From: Gemmatimonadota bacterium
GTDB lineage: Bacteria; Gemmatimonadota; Gemmatimonadetes; Longimicrobiales; Gaopeijiaceae
NCBI GenBank assembly: GCA_024638325.1
Contig: JAHEKM010000005.1
Span: 1 to 34,869 of the forward strand
Length of the DNA stretch: 34,869 bases
Direction: 5' to 3'
Made by a program: the position numbers and the translations under genes. This document shows, piece after piece, positions 10,444 to 20,105 of this stretch (its first letter is position 1; each line of letters opens with the position of its first letter). The notes beneath the pieces were generated by a model. It searched no databases. It saw nothing but the letters and a program-made list of their open reading frames with translations, and was not told the origin of the DNA.

Positions 10444-12276
10444 TCAGAAGATGGGCACGGGCTCGAGCTGCCGGTCACGAATGCGCACGACCTCCGTCCG
10501 CCTGACCACGCGCCCATCCACCACCGAGAAGATGCCCGTGGCGCCCTCGACGTCCTGCAGGGTCAGAAACGACTCCTGCACCTGCGCTGGTTGGACTCGA
10601 CCGGGCCGCAAGGCCTCCAAGAGCAGGAGCGCGGCATCGTATCCCAACGCCGGCGCGGAACTAACGAGCGAGCGCTGGAAGTGCGCCTCGTAGGCCTCAC
10701 GGAAGCGCTGCCGGCCCGGGGCCGATGGGCCCGCGCCGACCGTCGCCGTGGCCACCACGCCGTTCGTGTACAGGGGGTCCACCGTCTCGAGCACGCCGGG
10801 GTCCGTCCACGCGGAGGTGCCGACGACCTCGATTCCCAACGTGTCCAGGGCGAAGTGAGCAATCTGCGGCGCGACGTAGGCGACGTCCTCGCGCGGGATC
10901 GGCACGAAGATCCCGACGGGCTCGAGGGTCTCGACGCGGAGCGTGTCCTCCTCGCCCAGCCCCAGTGCCCTCAGCTCGGCCGCCCTGAGAAGGTCGCGCG
11001 CTCCCACCACCTGGGTCTCGAAGAACGTGGCACCGGGCTCGTAGTAGAAGCGCTGGACCACCGGCACGCCCCAGCGCGCGGCCTCCGCCTCGAAGGCGTC
11101 GGCCTCTTCGATCGCCGCCTGGCTGGACGGGAGAATGATGGCAACCCTCTGGTATGCCCGGTCCGCGGCATAACGCGCGATCTCGGCGGCGGCCTGCGGA
11201 TCGGGACCCTCGAGGGAGTACACGCCTTCGCCCGCGCCCCCAGCCGAGCGCGCGGTTGGAGAGACGATCGGCATGCCGTCCACCCGTGACTGAGCGGCGG
11301 CGAGCAGCACCTCGTCCTCCAGGAAGCCGACCGCCCCCGTCACGCCTTCGAGCTCGAGCTCGCTGGCAATCAGTGCCGCGAGCGCCGAGTTGGCCTCGTC
11401 GTCCCGCGTGGTCACCTCGATCCGGTACGGCTCTCCCAACACGGTGGACACCGCCACCTCGACACCTTCGGCGATCTCGCGTGCGAACCCGGCGAGCGCG
11501 GGTGGCCCACCCTCGGGCAGGACGAGCCCCAGGGTGAAGTCCGTGATCCGCTCACGCTCGGGCGGGAGCTCACCGCGGAGGACCCCCTCGGCGACCACTC
11601 GCTCGGCGTCGGCAGCGCCCGTGGCGATGGCGGCGCTCGCCAGCTGCTCCGCCTCTACGATCTCACCCCGCTCGAGCAGGTCGACCGCGAGTCGCGCGAG
11701 CGGAACCGATGCCATCTGGCCGTCCGCGGGCGAGGCGGCGAGGACCGCCCGGATCTCGGCCGTCGAGAGGGCCGCGACGGCGGATCGCGTCGCGGCGAGC
11801 GCCGGCTCCAACTGGCCTTCGTCCGCCACTTGATCGAGGGTGAGAAGACGCTCGAGCTGAGACGACGGATCATCTTGTAGTGCAGCGACTTGCAGAAGTA
11901 CCACCTCGGTCGTGCGCGGATCTCCAGGAGGCAGCAGGTCGAGGTATCGGTCCGCGGCCGCGACCGCCCGGTCCGGAGCACCGAGCTCGAGTTCAGCTCT
12001 CGCCGTGAGGAGGAGCGCGGCACCCGAAACCTCGGAGCTCGGGAAGCGATCCATCAGGTCGGTGGTGGTCCTGACGACCTCGAAGAAGCGGCGCGAACGA
12101 AACGATTCCTCGGCGCTGCTGAACAGGCGCTCTGCCTCCGCCTCCTCCGCCCGCGAAAGCGTGCCCTGGACGAGCACGGGGTCGGACAGTGCACCCCCGG
12201 GCCGGGCAGTGCCCGGACCCGCCATCTGGCAGGCCGCGAGCAACAAGAAGGTGCAGAGGGCGGGCCAACTCCTCAT
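10444..12276 (-). CDS. Lipoprotein with TPR-like N-terminus and periplasmic-binding-fold C-terminus (LpoA / branched-chain-amino-acid-binding-like)
   Basis: 610 aa; lipobox LLLAAC; N-terminal helical repeats ([25 protein letters not shown]...); C-terminal [30 protein letters not shown]...[32 protein letters not shown]...[10 protein letters not shown]. Confidence 0.75.
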   Translation of the reverse strand: MRSWPALCTFLLLAACQMAGPGTARPGGALSDPVLVQGTLSRAEEAEAERLFSSAEESFRSRRFFEVVRTTTDLMDRFPSSEVSGAALLLTARAELELGAPDRAVAAADRYLDLLPPGDPRTTEVVLLQVAALQDDPSSQLERLLTLDQVADEGQLEPALAATRSAVAALSTAEIRAVLAASPADGQMASVPLARLAVDLLERGEIVEAEQLASAAIATGAADAERVVAEGVLRGELPPERERITDFTLGLVLPEGGPPALAGFAREIAEGVEVAVSTVLGEPYRIEVTTRDDEANSALAALIASELELEGVTGAVGFLEDEVLLAAAQSRVDGMPIVSPTARSAGGAGEGVYSLEGPDPQAAAEIARYAADRAYQRVAIILPSSQAAIEEADAFEAEAARWGVPVVQRFYYEPGATFFETQVVGARDLLRAAELRALGLGEEDTLRVETLEPVGIFVPIPREDVAYVAPQIAHFALDTLGIEVVGTSAWTDPGVLETVDPLYTNGVVATATVGAGPSAPGRQRFREAYEAHFQRSLVSSAPALGYDAALLLLEALRPGRVQPAQVQESFLTLQDVEGATGIFSVVDGRVVRRTEVVRIRDRQLEPVPIF

Positions 12277-12294
12277 CTGGAGGTGTGCCTCCAG
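12277..12294 (-). promoter_or_regulatory. Perfect hairpin immediately upstream of the lipoprotein start codon, containing its GGAGG
   Basis: Minus strand: CTGGAGG-CACA-CCTCCAG-ATG: 7 bp stem, 4-nt loop, abutting the ATG at 12276; the Shine-Dalgarno-like GGAGG is in the 5' arm. Confidence 0.6.
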
Positions 12295-12318
12295 ACGTCG
12301 CGTCGACCCGCCCTCATG

Positions 12319-14451
12319 CTATTCCGCCTTCTCTTCCTCGTCCCCGTCTTCGGCGGACTCGCCTTCCTCGGCCGCCTCGGCCTCGGGAGCTTCATCCGCC
12401 ACGGCCTCGGTGGCTTCCGCCGCCTCAGCCACGGGCTGTTCGCCCTCGTCGGCCTCAGCCCCCGCTTCCACTTCCGCTGCGGCCTCGGCTGCCGCCTTCG
12501 GCGCGGCCGCCTCGGCCTCGTCGGCATCCGGCTTGCGATGCCTGAGAACGGCCGCCGAGACCATCTCGTCGTCGTCGTCGTCGTTCGCTGCGGCCTCGGC
12601 CGCTGCCGCGGCTGCGGCCGCTGCTGCCCGCGCGGCCTCGATCTCCTCTTGGGACTTCTTGGGAGGCAGCTCGGTGACCTCGAGCACGATGCGGCGGTTG
12701 GCCGCGTCGGACTCGAGAATCCGCAGGTCGATCGCGTCCCCGGCGGCGTAGTGCTCTTCGAGCCGCTCCGGGTCTTCGACCAGGCTGTGCGACACCGGCA
12801 CGAAGCCCTCGATGTCGTCTCCCAGATCGACCACGATCCCCTTTTCTTGGACGCGAACGACCTTGCCCTCAGGCTCGACGCCGGGCGCGAAGCGCTCGGA
12901 GATCGATGGCCAAGGATCGTCCTGGAGCTGCTTGACCCCCAGGCTGATCCGCTTGTTCTCGGCGTCGACGTCGAGGACCATGACCTCGAGCTGCTGTCCC
13001 TTCTGCACGATCTCGGACGGGTGCTCGACGCGGCGCGTCCAGCTCATATCCGAGACGTGCACCAGGCCGTCGATACCGGGCTCGATCTCCACGAAGGCTC
13101 CGAAGGAAGTGAGGTTCCTCACCGTCCCGGTAAGCTTCGTGCTGGTCGGGTACTTCACCGGCAGAGCGAGCCACGGATCCTCTTCGATCTGCTTCATGCC
13201 GAGGGAGATCTTCTCGTCCTTCGGATCGACCTTGAGCACGACGGCTTCGATCTCGTCGCCGATCGAAACGACCTTGGAGGGGTGACGCACGTTGCGGGTC
13301 CAGGACATCTCGGAGATGTGGACCAGACCCTCGACGCCCTTCTCCAGCTCCACGAAGGCGCCGTAGTTCGTGATGGAGACCACGCGGCCGCGCACGCGCG
13401 AGCCCACCGGGTACTTCTTGTCGATGTCCGTCCAAGGATACGGCAGCAGCTGCTTGAGCCCCAACGAGATCCGCTCGCGGTTCCAATCGATGTCGAGGAC
13501 CTTCACGTCGATGGTCTGGGCGATGTCGACCACTTCGGACGGGTGACCGACGCGGCCCCACGACATGTCCGTGATGTGGAGCAGGCCGTCGAGCCCGCCC
13601 AGGTCGATGAAGGCGCCGAAGTCCGTGATGTTCTTGACCACGCCCTCGCGCACCTGACCCACCAGGAGCTCCTTCACCAGGGTCTCGCGCTTCGTCTCGC
13701 GCTCCGCCTCGAGAATCACGCGGCGCGACACCACGATGTTCCGGCGCCGCTTGTTGAGCTTGATGATCTTGAACTTGTAGACCTCGCCGATGAGGTCTTC
13801 GATGTTCGGCACGCGGCGCAGCGCGATCTGCGAGCCCGGGAGGAAGGCGTCGACGCCCATGAGGTCGACGGTGACGCCGCCCTTGATCTTGCGGACCAGC
13901 GTGCCCTTGACCGGCCGGTCTGCCTCGTGCGCCTCGCGGATCTTCTCCCAGACGCGCAGGAAGTCGGCCTTCTTCTTGGAGAGCACCACCACGCCGTCGT
14001 CGTCCTCGAGGCTCTCGAGGAGGACCTCGACTTCGTCACCCTCGGCGGGCGCGTCCTTGAACTCGTCGAGCGCGACCGCGCCCTCCGACTTGAATCCGAA
14101 TTCCAGGATCACCGCTGCGTCCGTCACGCGGAGCACGGTGGCGTTGACGATCTCGCCCTCGCGGAAGTCCTGGAACTCGCCGCTGAACTCGGAGAGCAGC
14201 GCCTCGAACTCCTCCTTCGAAGTGTCGAGGGGCTCCTCGCCGTACGGATCGTGGAAGAGCTCCGGCGAGATGCCCGCGGGGACGTCGGCGACCGCGACGG
14301 CGGTCTCGGCCCGCTCGGCTTCCTCGTCTGCCGCGGCTTCCTCGGCCGTGAGTGTGCGGACCTCGCCGGTCATGGCGTCGACGACGGTCTCGACGCCGTC
14401 CTCGTCCGCGTCGGACTCGATCTGGGGGGTGGCGCGCTCTGAATCAGTCAT
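12319..14451 (-). CDS. rpsA: 30S ribosomal protein S1 with six S1 domains and a long acidic/Ala-rich C-terminal tail
   Basis: 710 aa; six S1 motifs including REGVVKNITDFGAFIDLGGLDGLLHITDMSWGR, VRGRVVSITNYGAFVELEKGVEGLVHISEMSWTRN, LTGTVRNLTSFGAFVEIEPGIDGLVHVSDMSWTRR; gene order cmk-rpsA. Confidence 0.96.
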   Translation of the reverse strand: MTDSERATPQIESDADEDGVETVVDAMTGEVRTLTAEEAAADEEAERAETAVAVADVPAGISPELFHDPYGEEPLDTSKEEFEALLSEFSGEFQDFREGEIVNATVLRVTDAAVILEFGFKSEGAVALDEFKDAPAEGDEVEVLLESLEDDDGVVVLSKKKADFLRVWEKIREAHEADRPVKGTLVRKIKGGVTVDLMGVDAFLPGSQIALRRVPNIEDLIGEVYKFKIIKLNKRRRNIVVSRRVILEAERETKRETLVKELLVGQVREGVVKNITDFGAFIDLGGLDGLLHITDMSWGRVGHPSEVVDIAQTIDVKVLDIDWNRERISLGLKQLLPYPWTDIDKKYPVGSRVRGRVVSITNYGAFVELEKGVEGLVHISEMSWTRNVRHPSKVVSIGDEIEAVVLKVDPKDEKISLGMKQIEEDPWLALPVKYPTSTKLTGTVRNLTSFGAFVEIEPGIDGLVHVSDMSWTRRVEHPSEIVQKGQQLEVMVLDVDAENKRISLGVKQLQDDPWPSISERFAPGVEPEGKVVRVQEKGIVVDLGDDIEGFVPVSHSLVEDPERLEEHYAAGDAIDLRILESDAANRRIVLEVTELPPKKSQEEIEAARAAAAAAAAAAEAAANDDDDDEMVSAAVLRHRKPDADEAEAAAPKAAAEAAAEVEAGAEADEGEQPVAEAAEATEAVADEAPEAEAAEEGESAEDGDEEEKAE
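12564..12660. repeat. Trinucleotide-biased low-complexity tract encoding Ala- and Asp-runs in the S1 tail
   Basis: gtcgtcgtcgtcgtcg (Asp run) and a gcn-rich segment encoding ARAAAAAAAAAAEAAANDDDDDE. Confidence 0.7.
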
Positions 14452-14462
14452 GCTGCCTCTGG

Positions 14463-14480
14463 CTCGCGCGGGCGCGCGAG
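14463..14480 (-). promoter_or_regulatory. GC-rich hairpin just upstream of the rpsA ribosome-binding site
   Basis: CTCGCGC-GCCC-GCGCGAG (7 bp stem) on the minus strand, then CC-AGAGG-CAGC-ATG. Confidence 0.5.
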
Positions 14481-14617
14481 GCTTTTCGACCGGTGCTCAG
14501 GGGAGGAGCGTCCGGGCTCAGGTGAACAAAACGCGCGGCTCGTCCGCGCGTCGTGAGGTCTCGGGAAAGCGCCGAAAAACGGTCGATTCCGAGCCGGGGA
14601 AACCTAGACCAGGGCTC

Positions 14618-15307
14618 CTACCCGGTCAACCTGCGGACGAGGTCCACGATCGCCTCCACCTGGTCCTCGAACGCCAGGCCCGTCGTATCGATTTCGACGG
14701 CTCCCTCGGGCTTCCTGAGGGGCGAAACCTCCCTCCTGGAATCCTGCTCGTCGCGGCGAGCGATCGCCTGGGCCTCGGCCGCTACGGTACCCGGGTCCCG
14801 GTCGGCAGCGCCGTCCTGGAGGACGCGGCGTCGCGCCCGCTCCTCGAGGTCGGCCACGAGGAACACCTTCACGTCGGCTTCAGGGAAGACGACCGAACCC
14901 ATGTCACGTCCATCCGCCACCAGCCCGCCCTGTGCGCCCGCGGCCCTCTGGAGCTCGAGTAGGCACTCGCGCACCGCTGGCACACGGGCCAGCATGGATA
15001 CGCGGCCCGTCACGGCCGAAGATCGCAGCTCTTCGTCGACGAGTCGGCCCCCGACACGCACCTCGAAGGCGCCCCCACGGGCAACCTGCGACACGTCCAG
15101 GGCGCGCAGCTCTTGCAGCGTCAAGTCGGACCAACGCTCCTCCGGGACTCCGTTCTCGAGGAGGGCATAGGTGAGCGCCCTATAGAGCGCCCCCGAGTCC
15201 AGGTGACGCAGCCCCAAGCGGCGCGCGACTTCCTTCGCCGTGCTCGTCTTCCCAGCTCCGGCCGGGCCGTCGAGCGTGATCACCGGCCCCGCGGTGGAAG
15301 CCCTCAC
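14618..15307 (-). CDS. cmk: Cytidylate kinase
   Basis: VITLDGPAGAGKTSTAKEVARRLGLRHLDSGALYRALTYALLENGV...VADGRDMGSVVFPEADVKVFLVADLEERARRR; likely GTG start at 15307, overlapping the aroA stop as GTGA. Confidence 0.94.
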   Translation of the reverse strand: MRASTAGPVITLDGPAGAGKTSTAKEVARRLGLRHLDSGALYRALTYALLENGVPEERWSDLTLQELRALDVSQVARGGAFEVRVGGRLVDEELRSSAVTGRVSMLARVPAVRECLLELQRAAGAQGGLVADGRDMGSVVFPEADVKVFLVADLEERARRRVLQDGAADRDPGTVAAEAQAIARRDEQDSRREVSPLRKPEGAVEIDTTGLAFEDQVEAIVDLVRRLTG

Positions 15308-16593
15308 GCGGTCGGGGGAGCGCCCGCCAGACGCTCGAGCAGCTCCCAAAAGCCGGGGAAGCTCACCCCGGCGGCGGCGCGGTCGTCCACCTCGATCTCG
15401 TTGGAGCCGACCGCCCCCAGCACGCCGAACGCCATCGCGATCCGATGGTCGTCCCGGCTCTCGACCCTGCCCCGCAGCGGCCGGTCGGTGCCCTGCACGT
15501 CCAACCCGTCGGGATGCTCCTCCACTTCGACGCCCAGGACCCTCAGGTTGTCGACCATGGCAGAGATGCGATCCGTCTCCTTGGCGCGCAGCTCCTCGGC
15601 GTCCCGGATCGAAGTCACGCCCTCCGCCCGTGCGGCGAGCGCCGCCAGGAGCGGAAGCTCGTCGATGAGCCGAGGCACCTCCTCACCGCCGATGTCGACG
15701 CCCCGAAGGACTCCGGCGCGCACGGTCACCGCGCCCACCGGCTCCGGGCCCGCGTCGTCCAACTCGATGTCGACGTCGGCGCCCATGCGGCGCAGCACGT
15801 CGAGTACGGCGGTGCGCGTCGGGTTCAGCCCCACGTGCTCGACCGTCAGGGCGTCCCCGCCGCCACCCAGCGCCGCCCACCCCAGAGGGAACGCCGCCGA
15901 CGAGATATCTCCAGGCACCGCGAAGTCGAACCCGTCGAGCCGATCCGGGCGGGCTGCGAGTGAGACCCGCCAGCCTGCGTCGGCGGGACCCTCGTCTACC
16001 GTGGCGCCCACACCACGCAGCATGCGCTCCGTGTGGTCGCGGGACTGACGCGGCTCGATGACAGTGGCGTCCGCGCCACCCACGAGCCCCGCAAGGAGGA
16101 TGGCGCTCTTCACCTGGGCGCTGGCGACGGGACTCTGCCACTCGATCCCCTGCAGGGGTCGCGTCCCGTGCACCGTGATCGGCAGCCGCTCGCCGTCGGC
16201 GAGGTGCTCGAAGCGCGCACCCATGCGGGTGAGCGGCTCGGTCACCCGCCGCATGGGGCGCGACCTCAGCGACGCGTCCCCGGTGAGCGTGGCGGTCACG
16301 CCGCTTCCGGCGAGCACTCCGAGCAGGAGCCGGCTACCCGTCCCACTGTTGCCGAGGTCGAGCACCGACGCAGGGGTGCGCAGGCCGCCGAGCCCGACGC
16401 CCCGGACCCTGACCTCGCCCCCGTCGGCCGGCAACTCCCCGATCTCGGCACCGAGTGCGCGCAGGGCTCCAGCCGTCGAGGCCGCGTCTCCCCCGTACAG
16501 GAGTCCCGACAGGCGACTCTCGCCCTCGGCGAGGGACGAAAGAATGAGCGCCCGCTGCGTGAGCGACTTGTCGCCCGGCACCCGAATGATCAT
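15304..16593 (-). CDS. aroA: 3-phosphoshikimate 1-carboxyvinyltransferase (EPSP synthase)
   Basis: MIIRVPGDKSLTQRALILSSLAEGESRLSGLL...VLDLGNSGTGSRLLLGVLAG, LRAKETDRISAMVDNLRVLGVEV, DDHRIAMAFGVLGA; ATG at 16593 overlaps the tyrA stop (ATGA), so preferred over 16608. Confidence 0.95.
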   Translation of the reverse strand: MIIRVPGDKSLTQRALILSSLAEGESRLSGLLYGGDAASTAGALRALGAEIGELPADGGEVRVRGVGLGGLRTPASVLDLGNSGTGSRLLLGVLAGSGVTATLTGDASLRSRPMRRVTEPLTRMGARFEHLADGERLPITVHGTRPLQGIEWQSPVASAQVKSAILLAGLVGGADATVIEPRQSRDHTERMLRGVGATVDEGPADAGWRVSLAARPDRLDGFDFAVPGDISSAAFPLGWAALGGGGDALTVEHVGLNPTRTAVLDVLRRMGADVDIELDDAGPEPVGAVTVRAGVLRGVDIGGEEVPRLIDELPLLAALAARAEGVTSIRDAEELRAKETDRISAMVDNLRVLGVEVEEHPDGLDVQGTDRPLRGRVESRDDHRIAMAFGVLGAVGSNEIEVDDRAAAGVSFPGFWELLERLAGAPPTA

Positions 16594-17432
16594 GTGCCGC
16601 GGCTCCACGCCCTGGTGGCAGCCATCAGCTCCTCGATGCGGTCGAGCTCGCCCTTCTCGAGCAGGTCTGCCAGATCCGCAGCGGCGGCCGACACCTGGCG
16701 GAGCGCCGACACCAGCTCAGGGGACGCGTGGCCCAAGATGTCACGCCACATCGCCGCTCCGCTCGCTGCCAGACGGGTCATGTCGGTGCCCCCCGGGCCG
16801 AGTCGATCTGGCGATACGCCGCCCCCGGCGAGCACACTCGCCAGCGCGTTGGACACGAGCTGGGGGAGCTGGCTCGCGAGCGCCATGAGGCGGTCGTGCT
16901 CCTCCGCGTCCACGGGCTCCGGGCGGGCGCCCAGGTCCTTCCACAGGGCTTCGATGCCCGGCACGCGATCCGCCGCCGCGGCGTGCGCGACGGTCCACAC
17001 CTTGGCGCCGGCGTAGAGGTCGGCCCGAGAGGCGCCGAAGCCCGACTCCTCACTCCCGGTCATGGGGTGCGATCCCACCCAACGGGCTTCGCCACCCGCA
17101 GCGACTACGGCCCGCGCTACGGGCGCCTTGAGACTGGCGACATCCGTGAGCGTCGACCCCGTCGGCATGGCCGCGAGCACGTCCGGGACCAACTCGCAGC
17201 TCGCGTTCAGCGGTACCGCCAGCACCACGAGCTCGGCCTCGCCGACGACCTCGCTCCACTCCGCGGGCGCCGCGGACACCGCTCCGGCCGCGAGCGCGGC
17301 CTCGCGCTCGCCCGCGCTGGGCGACCATCCCGACACGTGGCCGGCTTCGAGCGCGGAGAGCGCACGTGCGAGCGACCCACCCATTGCCCCGAGCCCGAGA
17401 ATCGCGACGCTCGCGAACGGCTTCTCAGCCAA
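16590..17432 (-). CDS. tyrA: Prephenate dehydrogenase
   Basis: SVAILGLGAMGGSLARALSALEAGHVSGWSPSAGEREAALAAGAV..., SHPMTGSEESGFGASRADLYAGAKVWTV; adjacent to aroA; TTG start. Confidence 0.9.
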   Translation of the reverse strand: MAEKPFASVAILGLGAMGGSLARALSALEAGHVSGWSPSAGEREAALAAGAVSAAPAEWSEVVGEAELVVLAVPLNASCELVPDVLAAMPTGSTLTDVASLKAPVARAVVAAGGEARWVGSHPMTGSEESGFGASRADLYAGAKVWTVAHAAAADRVPGIEALWKDLGARPEPVDAEEHDRLMALASQLPQLVSNALASVLAGGGVSPDRLGPGGTDMTRLAASGAAMWRDILGHASPELVSALRQVSAAAADLADLLEKGELDRIEELMAATRAWSRGT

Positions 17433-17775
17433 GGTTCGGCGCCATCACATACACGAGACGCACGCGCGCGAGTACTGGATCCGTATGGACGGCGGCCATG
17501 AAGCGCTCCTCGCGCTCGTGGTGGGCCTCCAAGTCGCTGAACGGGACCTCCAGATGGAGGAGACCCCTGAGCGGGCCGTCGGGGCGGAGGCTCACGAGCG
17601 TGCTGTCCGTGACCTCCCCGAACACCAGCTCAGCGATCTCCCGGGCACGCCACTGAGCGGCCCGGACCTCCCAACGTGCGCGGAGCTCGGCCTGGGAGAG
17701 CGGCCTCTGAGTGAGACGCGGGTGCTCGGGCTCCGGAAGGCCATGGTGCTGCGCCCGTTCGCCGAGGAGGCTCAC
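17425..17775 (-). CDS. Conserved-context hypothetical protein (116 aa)
   Basis: ORF with overlaps on both sides (4 bp with rnz, 8 bp with tyrA); GTG start; no recognised family. Confidence 0.65.
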   Translation of the reverse strand: MSLLGERAQHHGLPEPEHPRLTQRPLSQAELRARWEVRAAQWRAREIAELVFGEVTDSTLVSLRPDGPLRGLLHLEVPFSDLEAHHEREERFMAAVHTDPVLARVRLVYVMAPNLG

Positions 17776-18725
17776 GGGGCCGACTCGACGTGTTCGGGCT
17801 CGGCCGCGCCCGAGTCGGTGCGGACGGGAACCTCCACCACCAGGCCGTCACGGGCCACCCGCGACGCGTCGAAGACCGCACGGGCCTCCTCCTCCAGCGG
17901 TCGTGGGTCGTCTGAGTAACGCGCCGACAGGTGTGTCAGGAAGAGCCGCCCCACGCGGGCCTCCCGAGCCACGCCGGCAGCCTCCGAGGCCGTGCTGTGA
18001 AAGGTCTGGCGGGCGCGCTGGCTCTCCTCGTCGCCGAAGGTCGCCTCGTGAACGAGAACGTCGGCGCCCGCCGCGCATTGCATGGTCCCGACGCACGGAC
18101 GGGTGTCTCCCGTATAGACCACCGAGCGCCCGGGCCGAGGCGGCCCGACCAGGTCCGCGGCGCGAATGGTGCGTCCCTCGACCTCGACGTCCTCGCCCTT
18201 GTGCAGTCGGCCGAAGAGCGGCCCGTCCGGCACGCCCATCTCTCTCGCGCGATCCACGTCGAAGCGACCCAGCCGAGGCTCCTCCACGAGGGCCCAACCC
18301 ACGGCGCTCGTGCCGTGGTCTACCTGGAACGCCTGAACGTGGTACTCGGACGACTGGAAGCCCTCACCGGGCGAGCACTCCAGGATCTCGATCGCAAAGG
18401 GAATACGCTCGCCCCCCAGGGCGACGACCGCCTCGAGGGTGCGGCGCGAACCGGGTGGACCGTAGACCGTGATCGGTTCTCGCCGGTCCTGCAGCGCCAT
18501 GGTGCGGAAGAGGCCAGGGATGCCCAGCAGGTGGTCCGCATGCGTATGGGTCACGAAGAGCGCCTGAACGCCGAACCCGGTCGCGTACCTCATCATCTGA
18601 CGCTGGGTGCCCTCGCCGCAGTCGAACAGGAAGAGTTCGCCCTCCCGCTGGACCGCGAGCGCGCTGACGTTGCGCCCCACGGTGGGTCGCGCGGCGGCGG
18701 TGCCGAGGAACGTGAGGCGAATCAT
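17772..18725 (-). CDS. rnz: Ribonuclease Z
   Basis: [90 protein letters not shown]. Start set at 18725 rather than 18830. Confidence 0.94.
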   Translation of the reverse strand: MIRLTFLGTAAARPTVGRNVSALAVQREGELFLFDCGEGTQRQMMRYATGFGVQALFVTHTHADHLLGIPGLFRTMALQDRREPITVYGPPGSRRTLEAVVALGGERIPFAIEILECSPGEGFQSSEYHVQAFQVDHGTSAVGWALVEEPRLGRFDVDRAREMGVPDGPLFGRLHKGEDVEVEGRTIRAADLVGPPRPGRSVVYTGDTRPCVGTMQCAAGADVLVHEATFGDEESQRARQTFHSTASEAAGVAREARVGRLFLTHLSARYSDDPRPLEEEARAVFDASRVARDGLVVEVPVRTDSGAAEPEHVESAP

Positions 18726-18884
18726 GCCGGGAGCGGTGGTCTGGGACCGGGACGGGGACGAGATCCAAAGTAGCCGCCACCGAATGGCCTTCCAACCCGG
18801 CTCCACGTCAGGAACCGCGGCCTCTGGCAACGCTGGAGCCGGATCCGCGCCAGCACCGACCGGGGGTGGGGTCCGCGCCGCGCG

Positions 18885-20105
18885 CTACTGCACGACGCGG
18901 TTGCGACCGGCCCGCTTGGCCCGGTAGAGCGCCTCGTCGGCCTTCTTCAGGACGTCCGCCGGTTCGGCGTTTCGCCCGGTGGAGTCGGCCAGTCCGATGC
19001 TGACCGTGACCGACAGCTTCTTCGATCGTTTGCGCCCTTTCTTCTTCTTCTTGGCCGAGGCCTCCGCGGGTTTCTTGCGCGGACGGTTCCACGCCCTCAG
19101 GGCGAAGCTGGCACCCTCGACCGAGGCTCGCACCGCGTCCGCGTGAGGTCGCGCGTCGTCTTTCGCCCGGCCTGGGTACACGAGGGTGAACTCCTCTCCC
19201 CCGTACCGGTATGCCTTGCCCCCGCCCGGTCCCGCGCCCAGGTGCCTCGCGACCAGCTGCAGCACTTGATCGCCCACGTCGTGTCCGTGCTTGTCGTTGA
19301 ACTGCTTGAAGTGGTCGACATCCACCATGGCCAAGGTGTACGTGCCGCCGATCTCGTCCAGGTCGTGCATCAGGGCCCGTCTGGCGGGAAGGCCCGTGAG
19401 CTCGTCCCTGTACGCCATGACGTAGGACGTCTCCAGTACCGAGACGGTGAGCAGGAGGCCCGAGCACATGAGCAGGAACGACGACTCGGAGGAGCTGAAA
19501 TCAGGCCACACGGACGCGACGACGAGCAGCTCGCTCCACACCAGCGCCCGCTCCACTGGGCCGCCCCACCGGTGGGCGCCGTACAAGGTGCTCGCGAGGG
19601 CAAACGTGCTTGCGAGGAGGGTCGCCTGGGGAATCCGCAGCGCCTCCGCCAGCGGGCTGGTGAGCGGGCCCAGATCCCACAACGGCGTCAGGCGAGCCGG
19701 GTCGGAGAACGCCACGTACGCGGCCGCCGCGACGAGGCCGGCGACGGCGATCTGGGACAGACCACCCCGGGACGTCACCCCGCGGTCTCGGACCACGGCC
19801 AAGACGCCGAAGAGGACGATCAGGAGCGTCGCGGCCGCGTCGTAGGCGTCCGGTCCGGAAGGGGCCGAACTCGTAGCGGGATCGACGTTGCCGCCCAGGA
19901 TCTGGAGGGCCGCCAAGACCAACATCGCGGTCACCACTCGACTGCGATGGAAGGCGGCCGCGAGGATCCCACCCGCCCCGTAGAGCAACACGGCGTACTG
20001 CGTCGTCAGCGTCCGGAAGATCCCGTCGTCCAGCAAGGCGACGAGACCGAGGCCCGCAGCCAGGATCAGTCCACCGGGGAGGAGTAGCCTGAGGAATCCC
20101 CTCAT
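18885..20105 (-). CDS. Membrane-anchored GGDEF-domain protein (putative diguanylate cyclase)
   Basis: MRGFLRLLLPGGLILAAGLGLVALL... multiple TM segments; DELTGLPARRALMHDLDE, MVDVDHFKQFNDKHGHDVGDQVLQLVA, YRYGGEEFTLVYPG, LSVTVSIGLADS. Lys/Arg-rich insertion before the last strand. Confidence 0.92.
   Translation of the reverse strand: MRGFLRLLLPGGLILAAGLGLVALLDDGIFRTLTTQYAVLLYGAGGILAAAFHRSRVVTAMLVLAALQILGGNVDPATSSAPSGPDAYDAAATLLIVLFGVLAVVRDRGVTSRGGLSQIAVAGLVAAAAYVAFSDPARLTPLWDLGPLTSPLAEALRIPQATLLASTFALASTLYGAHRWGGPVERALVWSELLVVASVWPDFSSSESSFLLMCSGLLLTVSVLETSYVMAYRDELTGLPARRALMHDLDEIGGTYTLAMVDVDHFKQFNDKHGHDVGDQVLQLVARHLGAGPGGGKAYRYGGEEFTLVYPGRAKDDARPHADAVRASVEGASFALRAWNRPRKKPAEASAKKKKKGRKRSKKLSVTVSIGLADSTGRNAEPADVLKKADEALYRAKRAGRNRVVQ

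Noticed and set aside
11890-14442. 850-aa plus-strand ORF
   Set aside because: Antisense shadow of rpsA and the lipoprotein gene in high-GC DNA; composition is the mirrored codon bias, and the minus-strand gene has clear S1 domains.
19035-19060. AAG-type triplet repeat in the GGDEF gene as a phase-variation tract
   Set aside because: Triplet units do not shift frame; too short to argue for phase variation.
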